64,000 nucleotides of DNA from Methylocaldum szegediense. GTDB lineage: Bacteria; Pseudomonadota; Gammaproteobacteria; Methylococcales; Methylococcaceae. Below the pieces are notes generated by a model. That model worked only from the letters and a program-made list of their open reading frames with translations. It did not search any database and was not told the DNA's origin. Positions 1 to 9,081 of this stretch are shown here, piece after piece. Where the stretch lies: positions 124,001-188,000 of the forward strand of contig NZ_OX458333.1 in the NCBI RefSeq assembly GCF_949769195.1. Direction: 5' to 3'. How positions within the stretch are numbered: the first letter of the stretch is position 1; every line of letters starts with the position of its first letter. The position numbers were made by a program, and so were the translations under genes.

Positions 1-171
1 GAAAAAATGGGAGTCCCTTCCCCGACGATGCAACTGAACAAAAAATGGGAATCCCTCCCGATTACAAACGGTGACTCCGGGAGCAGCGCTGGAGCCACCT
101 TTCCCCCAATGCAGGTGGAGAGGCGAAATGGAACGCTCTCGCTAGCCTAGCTGGGCGTTTAGGCCCGGCAT
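1..171. repeat. Left-edge non-coding segment with two copies of a short direct repeat
   Basis: No gene is visible between the window edge and the end of the condensation-domain gene. Two near-identical segments, a run of six A followed by TGGGA(G/A)TCCCT, start at positions 2 and 40, so the period is 38 bases; similarity decays after each core. A 6-bp inverted repeat (95-100 with 113-118, 12-base loop) lies closer to the gene. Neither has a clear U-tract placing it as a terminator of the siderophore operon. The repeat may continue beyond the edge. Confidence 0.35.
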
Positions 172-1461
172 TCAAGTCGCCAAGTCGACGACCGGCGCTC
201 GGGGGCGGTCCAGCGCTCGCGCGAGGAAGCCGGCGATCCGTTGCCAGTGAATTCGGAGCGTCACGTCGTCGTAGTTTTCCGGTCGGCCATCGAGGTCGAG
301 GATGATCGCATCGCCGCGGGCCATGAAGACCGCTGCCAGGTCTTCCACTGGCCCGGCGGCTAGGGTCCGGGTGTAGGCACGGCAAGGGCCGAACCGGCTC
401 GGCGGTTCGAAAGGCATGATGTTGATCTCGGTGCCGAGCAGGCCGTGGGGATAGCCGGCTCTTTCGAGGTCGAACTCCAGATGCTCGAAGCGGTAGCGCT
501 GGTATCGGCGCAGCCGCGGCATGTCCCGGCGCACGGCTTCTGCGATGGCGGCCAACGAAAGCCTTTCTGCATTCGGCACGGGCAGCGGCATCACGTTCAT
601 CACACTGCATGGCGTGCGCGCTACCGTTCCGCTGTGCCGCATCATGTTGGTCATGCCCAGTACCACGTCGCGGCCATGACCGTGCACAGCGAGAAATGCG
701 GCGAATCCGGCGATCAGGAGTTCCGGCCAGGTTAGGTTGAGTTCCTGCGCGCAAGCCTTGAGACGAGCGACGGTCGGGGCGGGTAATTCGCTGCCGATGC
801 GCCGGCCGCGGCCTATGCCGGCGGCCGGGTGCGGGCATAAGGATTTGGGCGACAGTCCCGCCAGCGTATTGAGCCAAAATTGCCGATCGGTTTCCCGATC
901 CGGCGACTCCTGGTAAGCCCGGTCGGCTTCCACCACCGGACCGAGATCGCCGAACACGGCCGGCGGCGCGGTCTCGCCCGCCACCAGCGCGCCGTAATGC
1001 GCGGCGACGCGGCGCGTAATGAGTTGAAAGCCGTAGCCGTCCAACAGCAGGTGATGGGCTCGGTGCAGCCAGACATGGCGATCCGGGGCGCGGCGGTAGA
1101 GACGGTGGTCGTAGAGGTACCCCGTTTCGGGATCGAAAGGCCGCACCAGTTGTGCCGATAGCTCGGCGGTGAAATCGCTGTCGGAGTGCCTTTCGACGAT
1201 TTGGACCGCGAGAGCGGGGAGGCGCGGTGCGATGCGCTGCTGCTCGTAGCCGCCTTCGTGCTTGACGATGCGAAGGTGCAGGGACGTCGCTTCGCGCAAG
1301 GTCGCGTGCACCGCCTGTTCGAACAGGACGGGATCGAACGGGCCTTCCAGCTCCGTGCATTCCGCGGCGTAGAAGACACTGTCGTCGCCGGCGAGTTGCT
1401 GCCCGAGAAGTACGCCGAGTTGAGCCTGGGTCAGCGGCCAGGCGCCGCCCATGGCCGTCAT
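172..1461 (-). CDS. Stand-alone NRPS condensation-domain protein, VibH type (siderophore amide synthase)
   Basis: The 429-residue protein is a single condensation domain with no adenylation or carrier domain. The catalytic motif HHLLLDG is at residues 136-142. The length matches stand-alone enzymes such as VibH, which join a carrier-bound 2,3-dihydroxybenzoyl group to a free amine, rather than a broken NRPS. The ATG at 1461 overlaps the entB-like stop by four bases (ATGA); a second in-frame ATG at 1452 is possible. It is the last gene of the operon that starts with the TonB receptor. From family and context, the likely role is condensing DHB from the EntB carrier with a polyamine or diamine in the cytoplasm. 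The amine cannot be read from sequence. The domain call is firm; the VibH-like role is inference. Confidence 0.82.
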   Translation of the reverse strand: MTAMGGAWPLTQAQLGVLLGQQLAGDDSVFYAAECTELEGPFDPVLFEQAVHATLREATSLHLRIVKHEGGYEQQRIAPRLPALAVQIVERHSDSDFTAELSAQLVRPFDPETGYLYDHRLYRRAPDRHVWLHRAHHLLLDGYGFQLITRRVAAHYGALVAGETAPPAVFGDLGPVVEADRAYQESPDRETDRQFWLNTLAGLSPKSLCPHPAAGIGRGRRIGSELPAPTVARLKACAQELNLTWPELLIAGFAAFLAVHGHGRDVVLGMTNMMRHSGTVARTPCSVMNVMPLPVPNAERLSLAAIAEAVRRDMPRLRRYQRYRFEHLEFDLERAGYPHGLLGTEINIMPFEPPSRFGPCRAYTRTLAAGPVEDLAAVFMARGDAIILDLDGRPENYDDVTLRIHWQRIAGFLARALDRPRAPVVDLAT

Positions 1462-2336
1462 GCCGCTGCCCGGGCTGTGCCCGGTGCGGAGTTGAGGAGA
1501 ATATGCCAGGCCGCCAGCGTCGGTATTGTCACCAGGTCGGAGAATTCCGCGTGCCAGCCGCGCTGCCGCCAGCGTTCCATCAGCATCATGAGATTCACCG
1601 AATCCAGTCCCATGAGCAGCAGATCGTCGTGATCGCCAAGTAGGCTGGGTTCGATTCCCATTTGCTCGGCGATCTCACCCCTGAGCGATTCCAGGGCGAG
1701 TTCCTCGCCGGTCAGTGCCTGAACGGCGTCCTCGGTCCCGCAAACCCGCGCGCAACGGCCGGCGGCATAGCGCAGCGCCTGTTGGTGATCCTCGCACGAG
1801 AAATCGGCGATAGCGTCGCCGATCAGAAAGGGCCGTATGTCGAGCATGAAGGCTTCCGCCGCCGTCATCAGGCAGCCGATGTGGGCGTACACGCCGCAAA
1901 TCAGCAACTGGTCACGGCCCATTGCGCGGAGCCGCGCCTCCAGGTCGGAGCGCTTGAACGCGCTGTAGCGCCATTTGGTCAGCACAGTATCGCCGGGCTG
2001 CGGCGCGACCGCATCCACGATGCGCGTCGATTCGGGACGGTCGGGAATGCCTTCGCCCCAGAAGTCGTTCAGTAAGGCCCGGTCTTCGGGCGCCTGTCCG
2101 CCGGGTTGCGCAGTGTAAAGCACCGGAACGCCGGCTGTTCGGGCTGCGGCGATTAGTCGGGCGCAATGCTCCAGAAGCTCCGGAATGGGTGGCTGTGCGG
2201 GATCGTAGAAATCCAGGAAGTATTGCTGGAGATCGTGCACCAAAAGAGCGGCGCGCGTCGGCTCGATCCGCCAGGCGACCTTGCCTTCGGGGAACGAGCG
2301 CGGCATCTCATACGGGGCGATGCGGGGAATGCTCAC
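1458..2336 (-). CDS. entB: Isochorismatase with C-terminal aryl carrier domain (EntB/VibB family)
   Basis: This 292-residue protein is bifunctional. The N-terminal isochorismatase domain (about 1-205) converts isochorismate to 2,3-dihydro-2,3-dihydroxybenzoate; it has the expected [10 protein letters not shown] and TKWRYSAF segments and GVYAHIGC. The C-terminal carrier domain (about 215-290) has the phosphopantetheine serine in GLDSVNLM, so it can hold activated 2,3-dihydroxybenzoate. The start is GTG at 2336 and overlaps the entE-like stop (GTGA). The N-terminus [11 protein letters not shown] aligns with E. coli EntB (AIPKLQAYALP), which supports this start. The next gene begins inside its stop codon. 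The carrier needs a phosphopantetheinyl transferase that is not in the window. Confidence 0.93.
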   Translation of the reverse strand: MSIPRIAPYEMPRSFPEGKVAWRIEPTRAALLVHDLQQYFLDFYDPAQPPIPELLEHCARLIAAARTAGVPVLYTAQPGGQAPEDRALLNDFWGEGIPDRPESTRIVDAVAPQPGDTVLTKWRYSAFKRSDLEARLRAMGRDQLLICGVYAHIGCLMTAAEAFMLDIRPFLIGDAIADFSCEDHQQALRYAAGRCARVCGTEDAVQALTGEELALESLRGEIAEQMGIEPSLLGDHDDLLLMGLDSVNLMMLMERWRQRGWHAEFSDLVTIPTLAAWHILLNSAPGTARAAA

Positions 2337-3967
2337 GGCGTGCTCCTCTTCGTGGCGCCGGCCATGAGTCGCAGCTGGTTCTTGGCGACCTTGCCGGGCG
2401 CGGTGAGTGGAAGATGATCGACGAATTCGAATCGGTCAGGAATCTTGTGCATGGCCAGGCCGCAACGGTCGCGCAGATGCAGCTTGAGATCCAGCGCGAG
2501 CCTTGCCGGCAGCTCCGTCGCGGTCCCGGTCAGTTCGATGAAAGCGCAGCTGCGTTCGCCGAGCCAAGGGTCTGGCACCGAAACCAGCGCGGCGTTGCGG
2601 ACCAGCGGATGGCTGAGCAGATACCGCTCGACTTCCTCAGCGGCAATCTTTTCGCCTGCCCGGTTGATCTGGTCCTTGGCCCGTCCCATCACTTGAAGAT
2701 TACCGTCGGGGCGTCGCCGCACGAGATCGCCGGTACGGTAGAAGCCGTCCTCGGTAAAGGCACGCCGGTTGTACTCGTCGGCGCGCCAGTAGCCGCGGAT
2801 CGTGTAGGGGCCTCGGGTCAGGAGATGCCCGGTCTCGCCCTCGGGCACGTCGCGATCCTGGTCGTCGACGATGCGGATTTCGTCGCCGGGCGAGATTGGC
2901 CGGCCCTGGGTTTCCACGATGACGGTTTCGGCGTCGTCCAGGCGCGTGTAGCTGACCAGGCCTTCCGCCATGCCGAACACTTGTTGCAGCGCGCAGCCGA
3001 AGGTCGGCCGTACCCGTCGCGCCACCTCGGGAGCCAGGCTGGCGCCGCCCACTTGCACCAGGCGGAGGCTTTCCAGGGCCGGGCGCTCGCCGCGCGCTGC
3101 TTCCAGCCATACCAACAGCAGCGCGGGAACCAGCGCCACGTGGGTGACCGATTCGGCGGTGATGATCGCGAAGGCGGCGGCGGGATCGGGCCGCCGCAGT
3201 AACACGATGCGGCCGCCGGCGTGCAGCGTGCCGAGGGTACCCGGCGAGCTCAGCGGAAAGTTATGGGCCACCGGCAGCGCCGCCAGAAAAACGGTATCGG
3301 CGTCGAAGCCGCAGATGTCGACGCTGGCGCGCACGCTGTAAAGATAATCGTCGTGAGTGCGGGGAATCAGCTTAGGCGTACCGGTGCTGCCGCCCGAAAG
3401 CTGCAACAGGGCGATCGCGCCGGCATCGGGGTCGGGCAGCGCTCGCGGCTCGGCGTACAAGCTGTCCAGCGGCGTGAACTCAGCGGCTTCGCCTACCACG
3501 ATGACATGGCGTAAGCTCGGCGCCAGAGCGAGGACTTGGCGCGCGAGATTTCGGTAATCGTAGCCCTCGTGACGGTCGGCAATGACGTAAGCAGACGCCT
3601 CCGCCGTTTCGCAGAACGCGCTGATTTCGGCGCGCCTGTGGCCCGGAAGGGCCATCACAGGGATCAAGCCGAGCCGGAAGCAGGCGAAGCAGACCGTGAA
3701 GAACTCCGCGATGTTTGGTAATTGCACGACCACTCGTTCGCCCGGTTCGAGACCTAGGGCGAAGAGGCCCGCAGCCAGGCGATCCGCGAGCCTATCCAGT
3801 TCCCGATACGACCAGCGTCGCTCGCCACAGACCAAGGCCGTCCGCTCGCCGTGACGCTCCCCAAGTTCGCGTAGGAAGGCGCCGAGTGTTTGACCGCGCC
3901 ACCAGCCGCGGTCGCGGTATTCGCGGGCCAGATCCTCCGGCCAGGGTGTGAAATCGGCACCGCTCAT
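2333..3967 (-). CDS. entE: 2,3-dihydroxybenzoate-AMP ligase (EntE family)
   Basis: An adenylate-forming enzyme of 544 residues that activates 2,3-dihydroxybenzoate with ATP and loads it on the EntB carrier. Visible motifs are the phosphate loop [30 protein letters not shown] and the C-terminal catalytic lysine segment [11 protein letters not shown]. The start is taken as ATG at 3967, where it overlaps the entC-like stop (ATGA) and gives [17 protein letters not shown], a normal EntE beginning. The longer open frame upstream is arginine-rich sequence lying inside entC and is not coding. The stop overlaps the GTG of entB. Substrate preference for 2,3-DHB over salicylate is inferred from the EntC/EntB partners. 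Confidence 0.93.
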   Translation of the reverse strand: MSGADFTPWPEDLAREYRDRGWWRGQTLGAFLRELGERHGERTALVCGERRWSYRELDRLADRLAAGLFALGLEPGERVVVQLPNIAEFFTVCFACFRLGLIPVMALPGHRRAEISAFCETAEASAYVIADRHEGYDYRNLARQVLALAPSLRHVIVVGEAAEFTPLDSLYAEPRALPDPDAGAIALLQLSGGSTGTPKLIPRTHDDYLYSVRASVDICGFDADTVFLAALPVAHNFPLSSPGTLGTLHAGGRIVLLRRPDPAAAFAIITAESVTHVALVPALLLVWLEAARGERPALESLRLVQVGGASLAPEVARRVRPTFGCALQQVFGMAEGLVSYTRLDDAETVIVETQGRPISPGDEIRIVDDQDRDVPEGETGHLLTRGPYTIRGYWRADEYNRRAFTEDGFYRTGDLVRRRPDGNLQVMGRAKDQINRAGEKIAAEEVERYLLSHPLVRNAALVSVPDPWLGERSCAFIELTGTATELPARLALDLKLHLRDRCGLAMHKIPDRFEFVDHLPLTAPGKVAKNQLRLMAGATKRSTP

Positions 3968-5184
3968 GCGCTCCCTCCCGTCAGTGCATCGAGCAGAGTA
4001 CGGAACTTGGCTGCGGTTTCCGCGACTTCGAGCCAGGGATCGGAGTCCTGCACGATGCCGGCGCCGGCGTAGAGGCGAGCGCAGGGGCCTTCGACTTCCG
4101 CGCAGCGTATCGTTACCGCCCATTCGCCGTCGCCCTCGGCGTCGCACCAGCCGACCAGCCCGGTGAAGAAACCGCGGGAGAAGGATTCGAGCCTCTCAAT
4201 CGCCGCCCGCGCCAGGGCTCGCGGTTCGCCGCAGACCGCCGGGGTCGGATGCAACGCCCGCGCCAGTTCGATCGATGTCGCGGCGGGGTCGCGCAGTTCG
4301 CCCCGAACCCGCGTCGAGAGATGCCACAATCTGGCCGTGCTGATCAGCTCGGGCGCAGGCGGGCAGTCGATGATCCGGCAGTACGGCCGTAGGGCGTCTA
4401 TCACTGCTTCCACTACCAGCGCATGTTCGTGGCGGTCCTTGGCGGAGCGGAGCAGCGCTTCCGCGCGCGCACGGTCGACGGCCGGATCGGCACTGCGCGG
4501 CGCGGTACCGGCGATAGGATTGGCGAGTACTCTCGCGCCGGTGCGTCTGACCAGGAGTTCCGGGCTGGCGCCGATCAGGCGGCGCGGCGTGAGGTCGCGT
4601 AATGTAGGTGGCAGATTGACGGCGAAGGTATAGCCGGTCGGATTACGGTAAGCGAGGTTGTGTAACAGCCGAGCCTGGTCGATGTCGCACTCGCCGACGA
4701 CTTCGAGCGTTCTCGACAGCACCACTTTTTTCAGAGCCGTTTCCTGCATGAGTGTGAGCGCTTCCCGTACACTTGCGGCATAAACGTCCGCCGGTGGAAA
4801 TTCCTGAGCCGTACAGCCGCTCAGCGCGCGCTCTATCGTCGCTGGTGGGGCGTGCCGCCGCCGACCAGCGCGTTCCAGCCGTTCCGGGATATAGAGTATC
4901 GGCGCTGCTTCGGGATCGAACGGCAGCGCTCCTACTGCGACCGGCCGTTGCACGCCCCGTTCTTGAGCTTGCCCAAACATGCGGGTCAGAGCCTCATCCA
5001 GGGGTGTGCTGGGTTGAATCGACAGGTTCGCCAGGATTCCCCGCCCCAGCCAGGTGGAGCTGGGAGTAGCGAAAAAGAAGCTGGATTCTATGCCGTAGGC
5101 GCGCAACAGGGCGTCTGCGGATAAGGTTTCTGTTGAGCCTTGATCATCGTGTGCGGAGAGATAGGGCCGTGTCTCGTAATGCAT
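3964..5184 (-). CDS. entC: Isochorismate synthase (EntC family)
   Basis: A chorismate-binding enzyme of 406 residues that isomerises chorismate to isochorismate, the first committed step to 2,3-dihydroxybenzoate. The C-terminal half holds the family motifs: [29 protein letters not shown] and the magnesium-binding YAGAGIV..SDP..E segment. The start at 5184 is preceded by GAGGTGCCT and gives [10 protein letters not shown]; the open frame extends further upstream into the receptor gene but that part is not family-like. It begins 7 bases after the TonB receptor stop and its own stop overlaps entE, so the genes are co-transcribed. An EntA dehydrogenase, needed to finish DHB, is not seen in the window. 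Confidence 0.92.
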   Translation of the reverse strand: MHYETRPYLSAHDDQGSTETLSADALLRAYGIESSFFFATPSSTWLGRGILANLSIQPSTPLDEALTRMFGQAQERGVQRPVAVGALPFDPEAAPILYIPERLERAGRRRHAPPATIERALSGCTAQEFPPADVYAASVREALTLMQETALKKVVLSRTLEVVGECDIDQARLLHNLAYRNPTGYTFAVNLPPTLRDLTPRRLIGASPELLVRRTGARVLANPIAGTAPRSADPAVDRARAEALLRSAKDRHEHALVVEAVIDALRPYCRIIDCPPAPELISTARLWHLSTRVRGELRDPAATSIELARALHPTPAVCGEPRALARAAIERLESFSRGFFTGLVGWCDAEGDGEWAVTIRCAEVEGPCARLYAGAGIVQDSDPWLEVAETAAKFRTLLDALTGGSA

Positions 5185-5191
5185 AGGCACC

Positions 5192-7156
5192 TCAGAACTC
5201 GATGCGGGTGGAAACCACGAAACTGCGTCCTGGGCTTTTGAGCGGGACGATGAAGCTGGCCGAAGAACCGGCGGTGAAACGGTCCACATAGTCGGTATCG
5301 CTCAGGTTGTTGACCTCGGCGCGCACGGTGAGCCCGCGATAGAACCTGGGCTGCCACTGTGCGAAAAAGTTGTAGGTCTGATAGCCAGGCAGATCGAGAA
5401 AGCCGGAATCTTTGGGGTACTCGTACTGCATCGCGATTTCGGAGCTCATGCCGACCTTGACGCCGATTTCCGGCCAGGCGTACGCGCCGTGCAGCTTGAT
5501 GATCTCGCCGACCGGCGAGCCCAGATAGAAGGCTGTCGTGTCGAGCGGGCTGCGGTCGAATTCCACCTCCGTCTGGGTGTAGTGCGCTCCGAACTCGGCA
5601 TTTTCGATTTGAAAACCCGCGCCGAGGTTGAAGCCCTCGGTCTTGAGCGCAGGGCCGTTGACGCGTCTGAATACGCCCGGGCCTTCCTCGTACCACGGCG
5701 TGTTCTGGATGCGGGTCGAGAACACCTCGCCTTCCACCCAGAATCCCGCGATGGTGTAGTTCAGGCCGACCTTGGCGTTGGTCGAGCGCATCGGGTCGAG
5801 GTCGTCGGAATACGAGGAGTAAGGCATAGTGTGGAAGAGGGCAGCCTCGGAAAGCGGAATGCCGCCGAAGACATAGGAGTACCCGCCTTTCAGGGTCAGT
5901 CCTGGAGCCACGGCGAGGCTTAACGAAACGTTTGGGCTGACGCCGGTGTTCTCGAAACGTTTCCGGTCGACCGATTCGAGTTCGTGGGAATCAACGCGCA
6001 GACCCGTGGACAGCGTCACCCAATCCAAGGGCTGGCTGCGCAATTGCGCGAAACCGCCCAAGTTGGTGGACGTTTCGACGAACAAGGCATCCCGGAAGTT
6101 GTCGGTGGTCGCGCGGTCGTGGTAATAGTCGATGCCCGCCGTGAGTTCACCTAGGGGCGTCCTGAACCGGTTTAGGGCGGTCATACCGAAACTCTCGATG
6201 GCGGAATTGAAATAGCCGGGACGGAAACCGCCGGTAGGGCTCGGACGGGAAAGCGAGGTGTCGTTGTAATAAAACCGGATTTCCGGGTCGTAGAACTCGT
6301 CCGGCCTACGGGTGCTGTATTTGAGATTGGCGGTGGTGCGCTTGAATATGTTCTCGGTATAGATCGCCTGTCCGCGAGCCGAGGAGAAGTTTGCCCGGAA
6401 GGGGCGGATGCCGTCGTCCACCATGTGCTGGGCCGAGGCTTCGATACGATGCCCGCCCTCGACTGTGTAGGCCACCTTACCCAGTGCGCTGATCTGGTTG
6501 GCACCGGTGCCTCGTACCCGTTCGCCGTCGCCGGCATCGTAATCCTTACCTTCGACATGCGAGGCATAGCCCAGCACCTCGAAGCCGTGGCCGCGGGCGT
6601 AGGCCGCGCCGGTCTCGGTGAAGGCGCTGAGATTGCTGGCGAAACTGCCGCCGAGAAAAGCCCCGAAATTGCGACCGGGGGGCAGAAAATCGTCGACATC
6701 CCGAGTTTCGTAGCGCAGCGAACCGCCGAGCGTTCCCGGGCCGGCATCGGCCGCCGCGACGCCAGTGTCGACGCCCACCGCCTTCAATATATTGGGATCG
6801 ATCAACAGATTGGCGTTGTGGTGCCAGATATTGTTCGCCTGCCGCGCCCCGTCGATCTGCACGTTAAGGTTGGTTTCCTCGATGCCGTTGACGTAGACCT
6901 TCTGCGAAAATGCGGTCGGCCCGCCAACGCCCACCGAGACGTTCTTCTCGAACACGTCTTTGATCGAGGTGGAGGGTGTATCCTCGACTTCTATGACGTT
7001 GTCCGGCACTGCCGTGCCCGAGACATTGACGGTGCCCAACACCACGGCATCGTCGGCCGCCGGCTTTTCGGCTTCGGCCCGTACGCTGCCGGCTGCCGCG
7101 AGCAATACCGCCAGCGGGATCGAGACAGCCGGCGCGGCGGCGATCGAATTCTTCAT
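5192..7156 (-). CDS. TonB-dependent outer-membrane receptor for a ferric siderophore
   Basis: A 654-residue outer-membrane protein. A signal peptide covers about residues 1-26 (ending SVRAEA). A TonB-box-like stretch VLGTVNVSG follows, then a plug domain with VQIDGARQ and AGPGTLGGS, and a 22-strand-type barrel ending in the terminal phenylalanine RIEF. The ATG at 7156 follows GGGGGGAT, a strong ribosome binding site. The plug segment with NIWHHNANLLIDP also resembles heme/hemoglobin-type receptors, so sequence alone does not settle the ligand; its place as the first gene of a catechol biosynthesis operon points to the cognate siderophore. A Fur-box-like palindrome lies upstream. Confidence 0.88.
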   Translation of the reverse strand: MKNSIAAAPAVSIPLAVLLAAAGSVRAEAEKPAADDAVVLGTVNVSGTAVPDNVIEVEDTPSTSIKDVFEKNVSVGVGGPTAFSQKVYVNGIEETNLNVQIDGARQANNIWHHNANLLIDPNILKAVGVDTGVAAADAGPGTLGGSLRYETRDVDDFLPPGRNFGAFLGGSFASNLSAFTETGAAYARGHGFEVLGYASHVEGKDYDAGDGERVRGTGANQISALGKVAYTVEGGHRIEASAQHMVDDGIRPFRANFSSARGQAIYTENIFKRTTANLKYSTRRPDEFYDPEIRFYYNDTSLSRPSPTGGFRPGYFNSAIESFGMTALNRFRTPLGELTAGIDYYHDRATTDNFRDALFVETSTNLGGFAQLRSQPLDWVTLSTGLRVDSHELESVDRKRFENTGVSPNVSLSLAVAPGLTLKGGYSYVFGGIPLSEAALFHTMPYSSYSDDLDPMRSTNAKVGLNYTIAGFWVEGEVFSTRIQNTPWYEEGPGVFRRVNGPALKTEGFNLGAGFQIENAEFGAHYTQTEVEFDRSPLDTTAFYLGSPVGEIIKLHGAYAWPEIGVKVGMSSEIAMQYEYPKDSGFLDLPGYQTYNFFAQWQPRFYRGLTVRAEVNNLSDTDYVDRFTAGSSASFIVPLKSPGRSFVVSTRIEF

Positions 7157-7172
7157 ATGTATCCCCCCAAAT

Positions 7173-7191
7173 GAGAATGATTTGTATTCGC
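7173..7191. promoter_or_regulatory. Probable Fur box between receptor and AraC-type regulator
   Basis: The 19 bases GAGAATGATTTGTATTCGC match the Fur consensus GATAATGATAATCATTATC well in the left half and retain the GAAT...ATTC symmetry. The site lies 17 bases upstream of the receptor ATG, within the divergent intergenic region, where bound Fur with iron would block the siderophore operon. Assignment is by pattern and by the iron-uptake context. Confidence 0.65.
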
Positions 7192-7301
7192 ATGAAGTTA
7201 GCGATATTATCCGCTCCAATGCCAATCGCCACGTTTGCGGCAGATGCAAATTTCTTTGTCAGCCGTTCGGGTTGTGATTCGATGCGATCCAAGGAGAGTC
7301 T

Positions 7302-8315
7302 TTGTGGAATCAGCCGATGAATAGAGAACTGACGATTTCACGGCGCACCGTGGAGTGCGCGGAGCTTTCGAGGCCGGGGCTGGATACGCCGGCCGGAGCG
7401 GAGGGCGTGGTTGGGCTGGGCGGCGTTCCCGTCGTCACCGGCCGAGTGCGGGAACTGCGGGTGCGTCCGGGCCTGGCGGTATACACTGCCGACGTGCGTG
7501 ACGAGCAGAATCTGGAGGTCAGGGGCACGTTGCAACCGGGGTTGCTGCTGGTGTTGCCGCTCGCCGGCCAAGCCGACGTGTCCTACGGGGGATGTTGCTT
7601 TCAATTGGGTCATCAAGGTAGCGTCGATGCACGTTCGCGCCGCGAAGGACTGGCCCTCGCGCTGACCCGGCCGGAAGGGTTTGCCCGGCGGTTGCGGCGC
7701 GGCGCATGCCGGCGTGTGGTGAGCCTCATGCTCACCAGCCAATGGCTCGCGGAGAACGAGGAAGCGCTTTCCGCCCATCCCAGTCTGATCCGGTTTCGCG
7801 CCACGCATCTGGCCGCGCGGTATTGGCGTCTGACCCCGCGCCTTTTGGCCTTGGCCACGGATCTGATCGAATTGCACTTAGGCATGGCGCCACTGATGCG
7901 TCTTTATCTGGAAAGTCGTTGCTTGGAAATCATCGCCGAAGGACTCGGTGCGCTCTCCGGCCACGAACCGATGGCGGCTTGCGCCATGCGGCCAAGGGAG
8001 CGCCGGCGCCTAGCGAAGTTCCGCGAATTCCTGGACAGTGGCGAGGGCGATGGTTTGTCGCTGCAAGCCCTGGCTGATCGCATCGGCATGAGCCCCAGTA
8101 CCTTGCAGCGTTACTTCCGTGCCTATACCGGCATGAGTGTCTTTGCTTACCAGCGGCGGCGGTTGCTGGACGCTGCGCGTATCGCGTTGGAACGCGAAGG
8201 GATCAGCGTGAACGAGGCCGCGCACCGAGCCGGTTATACCAGTGCCGCCAACTTCGCCACGGCATTCCGACGGCAGTTCGGGATCGCGCCGAGCCAACTG
8301 CGTCGGCGGAGCTGA
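7302..8315 (+). CDS. AraC family transcriptional regulator, PchR-like
   Basis: A 337-residue regulator with a variable N-terminal sensing part and a C-terminal AraC DNA-binding domain (about 238-335). Both helix-turn-helix units are visible: LSLQALADRIGMSPSTLQRYFR and SVNEAAHRAGYTSAANFATAFRR, ending FGIAPSQLRR. It is divergent from the siderophore operon across a region with a Fur-like site, the arrangement of PchR/YbtA-type activators that respond to the ferric siderophore. The start is TTG at 7302, five bases after AAGGAG; an ATG at 7317 is the alternative but sits 20 bases from that site. Ligand and targets are inferred from position. Confidence 0.87.
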   Translation: MWNQPMNRELTISRRTVECAELSRPGLDTPAGAEGVVGLGGVPVVTGRVRELRVRPGLAVYTADVRDEQNLEVRGTLQPGLLLVLPLAGQADVSYGGCCFQLGHQGSVDARSRREGLALALTRPEGFARRLRRGACRRVVSLMLTSQWLAENEEALSAHPSLIRFRATHLAARYWRLTPRLLALATDLIELHLGMAPLMRLYLESRCLEIIAEGLGALSGHEPMAACAMRPRERRRLAKFREFLDSGEGDGLSLQALADRIGMSPSTLQRYFRAYTGMSVFAYQRRRLLDAARIALEREGISVNEAAHRAGYTSAANFATAFRRQFGIAPSQLRRRS

Positions 8316-8672
8316 GACGGGTCTGGGTGTGGTTCGGGCTTGGCTCGCGCTTCCAAACGTTTACGCGGATGACGCCGCCGAGCTCCCTGTGGACTAAGTG
8401 CAGTTCGTTGCCTTACTCTGATCCGGCGTCTACTGGAAACAGTGGATGTCGGTTTGACGTTGCCAACGCTTCGACCTAAGAACCGCAGTTGGATTTCGGA
8501 AATATCCGCATTGCCCTGTCAGCCGCCGCATTCCCTCACCCCAATCCCTCTCCCAGAGGGGGAGCGGCTAAACTTCTTCTCCCTCTGGGAGACGGGCTGG
8601 GGATAAGGGTTTGGCGCTTTTCAGGGGGAATCCAGCTGCTGGATATAGGTTCAATCCATAGAGGAGTACTTC
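8316..8672. other. Intergenic region, non-coding apart from an inverted-repeat element
   Basis: These 357 bases separate the regulator from the ferritin-like gene. I see no gene. The middle carries the long inverted repeat annotated separately. A ribosome binding site for the ferritin-like gene (GAGGAG) is at the right end. Confidence 0.6.
8533..8609. repeat. Imperfect inverted-repeat element (arms about 28 bases)
   Basis: The left arm (8533-8560) begins CCCTCACCCCAATCCC and ends TCTCCCAGAGGG; the right arm (8581-8609) is its near-complement, from CCCTCTGGGAGACGGG to GGGGATAAGGG. About 20 bases separate them. The form is that of a short dispersed palindromic element of the kind scattered between genes in gammaproteobacterial genomes. 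It could also stop transcription from either side. Confidence 0.7.
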
Positions 8673-8951
8673 ATGCCATACCAGGAATCCACATCGGATC
8701 TGTCGAAAGAAACCCTCGACATGCACCGGGCCATTGAATCACTGAAGGAAGAACTGGAAGCCGTCGACTGGTACAACCAGCGGGTCGATGCCTGCAAGGA
8801 TCCCGAATTGAAAGCCCTATTGGCCCACAACCGGGACGAGGAGAAGGAGCATGCCGCCATGCTTCTCGAATGGATTCGCCGGAAAGACCCCACCTTTTCC
8901 AAAGAGCTCCGCGACTACCTGTTCACGGATAAGCCTTTGGCACACGAATAA
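8673..8951 (+). CDS. Ferritin-like protein of the encapsulated ferritin (EncFtn) family
   Basis: This 92-residue helical protein closely resembles the ferritin domain of encapsulin-cargo ferritins, which form a decameric ferroxidase. The key segments are KEELEAVDWYNQRVDA and AHNRDEEKEHAAM. The carboxylates equivalent to the ferroxidase ligands appear present (E26, E27, E29, E57, H60). Unlike shell-targeted members, the protein stops at KPLAHE and has no C-terminal extension with a cargo-loading peptide. No encapsulin gene is in the window. The ATG follows GAGGAG. It lies beside the iron-uptake locus, consistent with iron oxidation or storage, but whether it works without a shell is unknown. 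Confidence 0.83.
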   Translation: MPYQESTSDLSKETLDMHRAIESLKEELEAVDWYNQRVDACKDPELKALLAHNRDEEKEHAAMLLEWIRRKDPTFSKELRDYLFTDKPLAHE

Positions 8952-9081
8952 CGGTCGTTGCGCGAGTTCTCGACGGTACTCGGTTCGGGGGTGCGGACAT
9001 CGCTCGCTACCCTCGGCCGATCGCCAGACGAATGAGTGGTCGGATAGAGCCAGCTTCCTTGTCGGCATTTGGCGTGGACGA

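Noticed and set aside
62-1360. 432-codon minus-strand frame overlapping the condensation-domain gene
   Set aside because: Arginine- and proline-rich shadow of the real gene in the same high-GC region.
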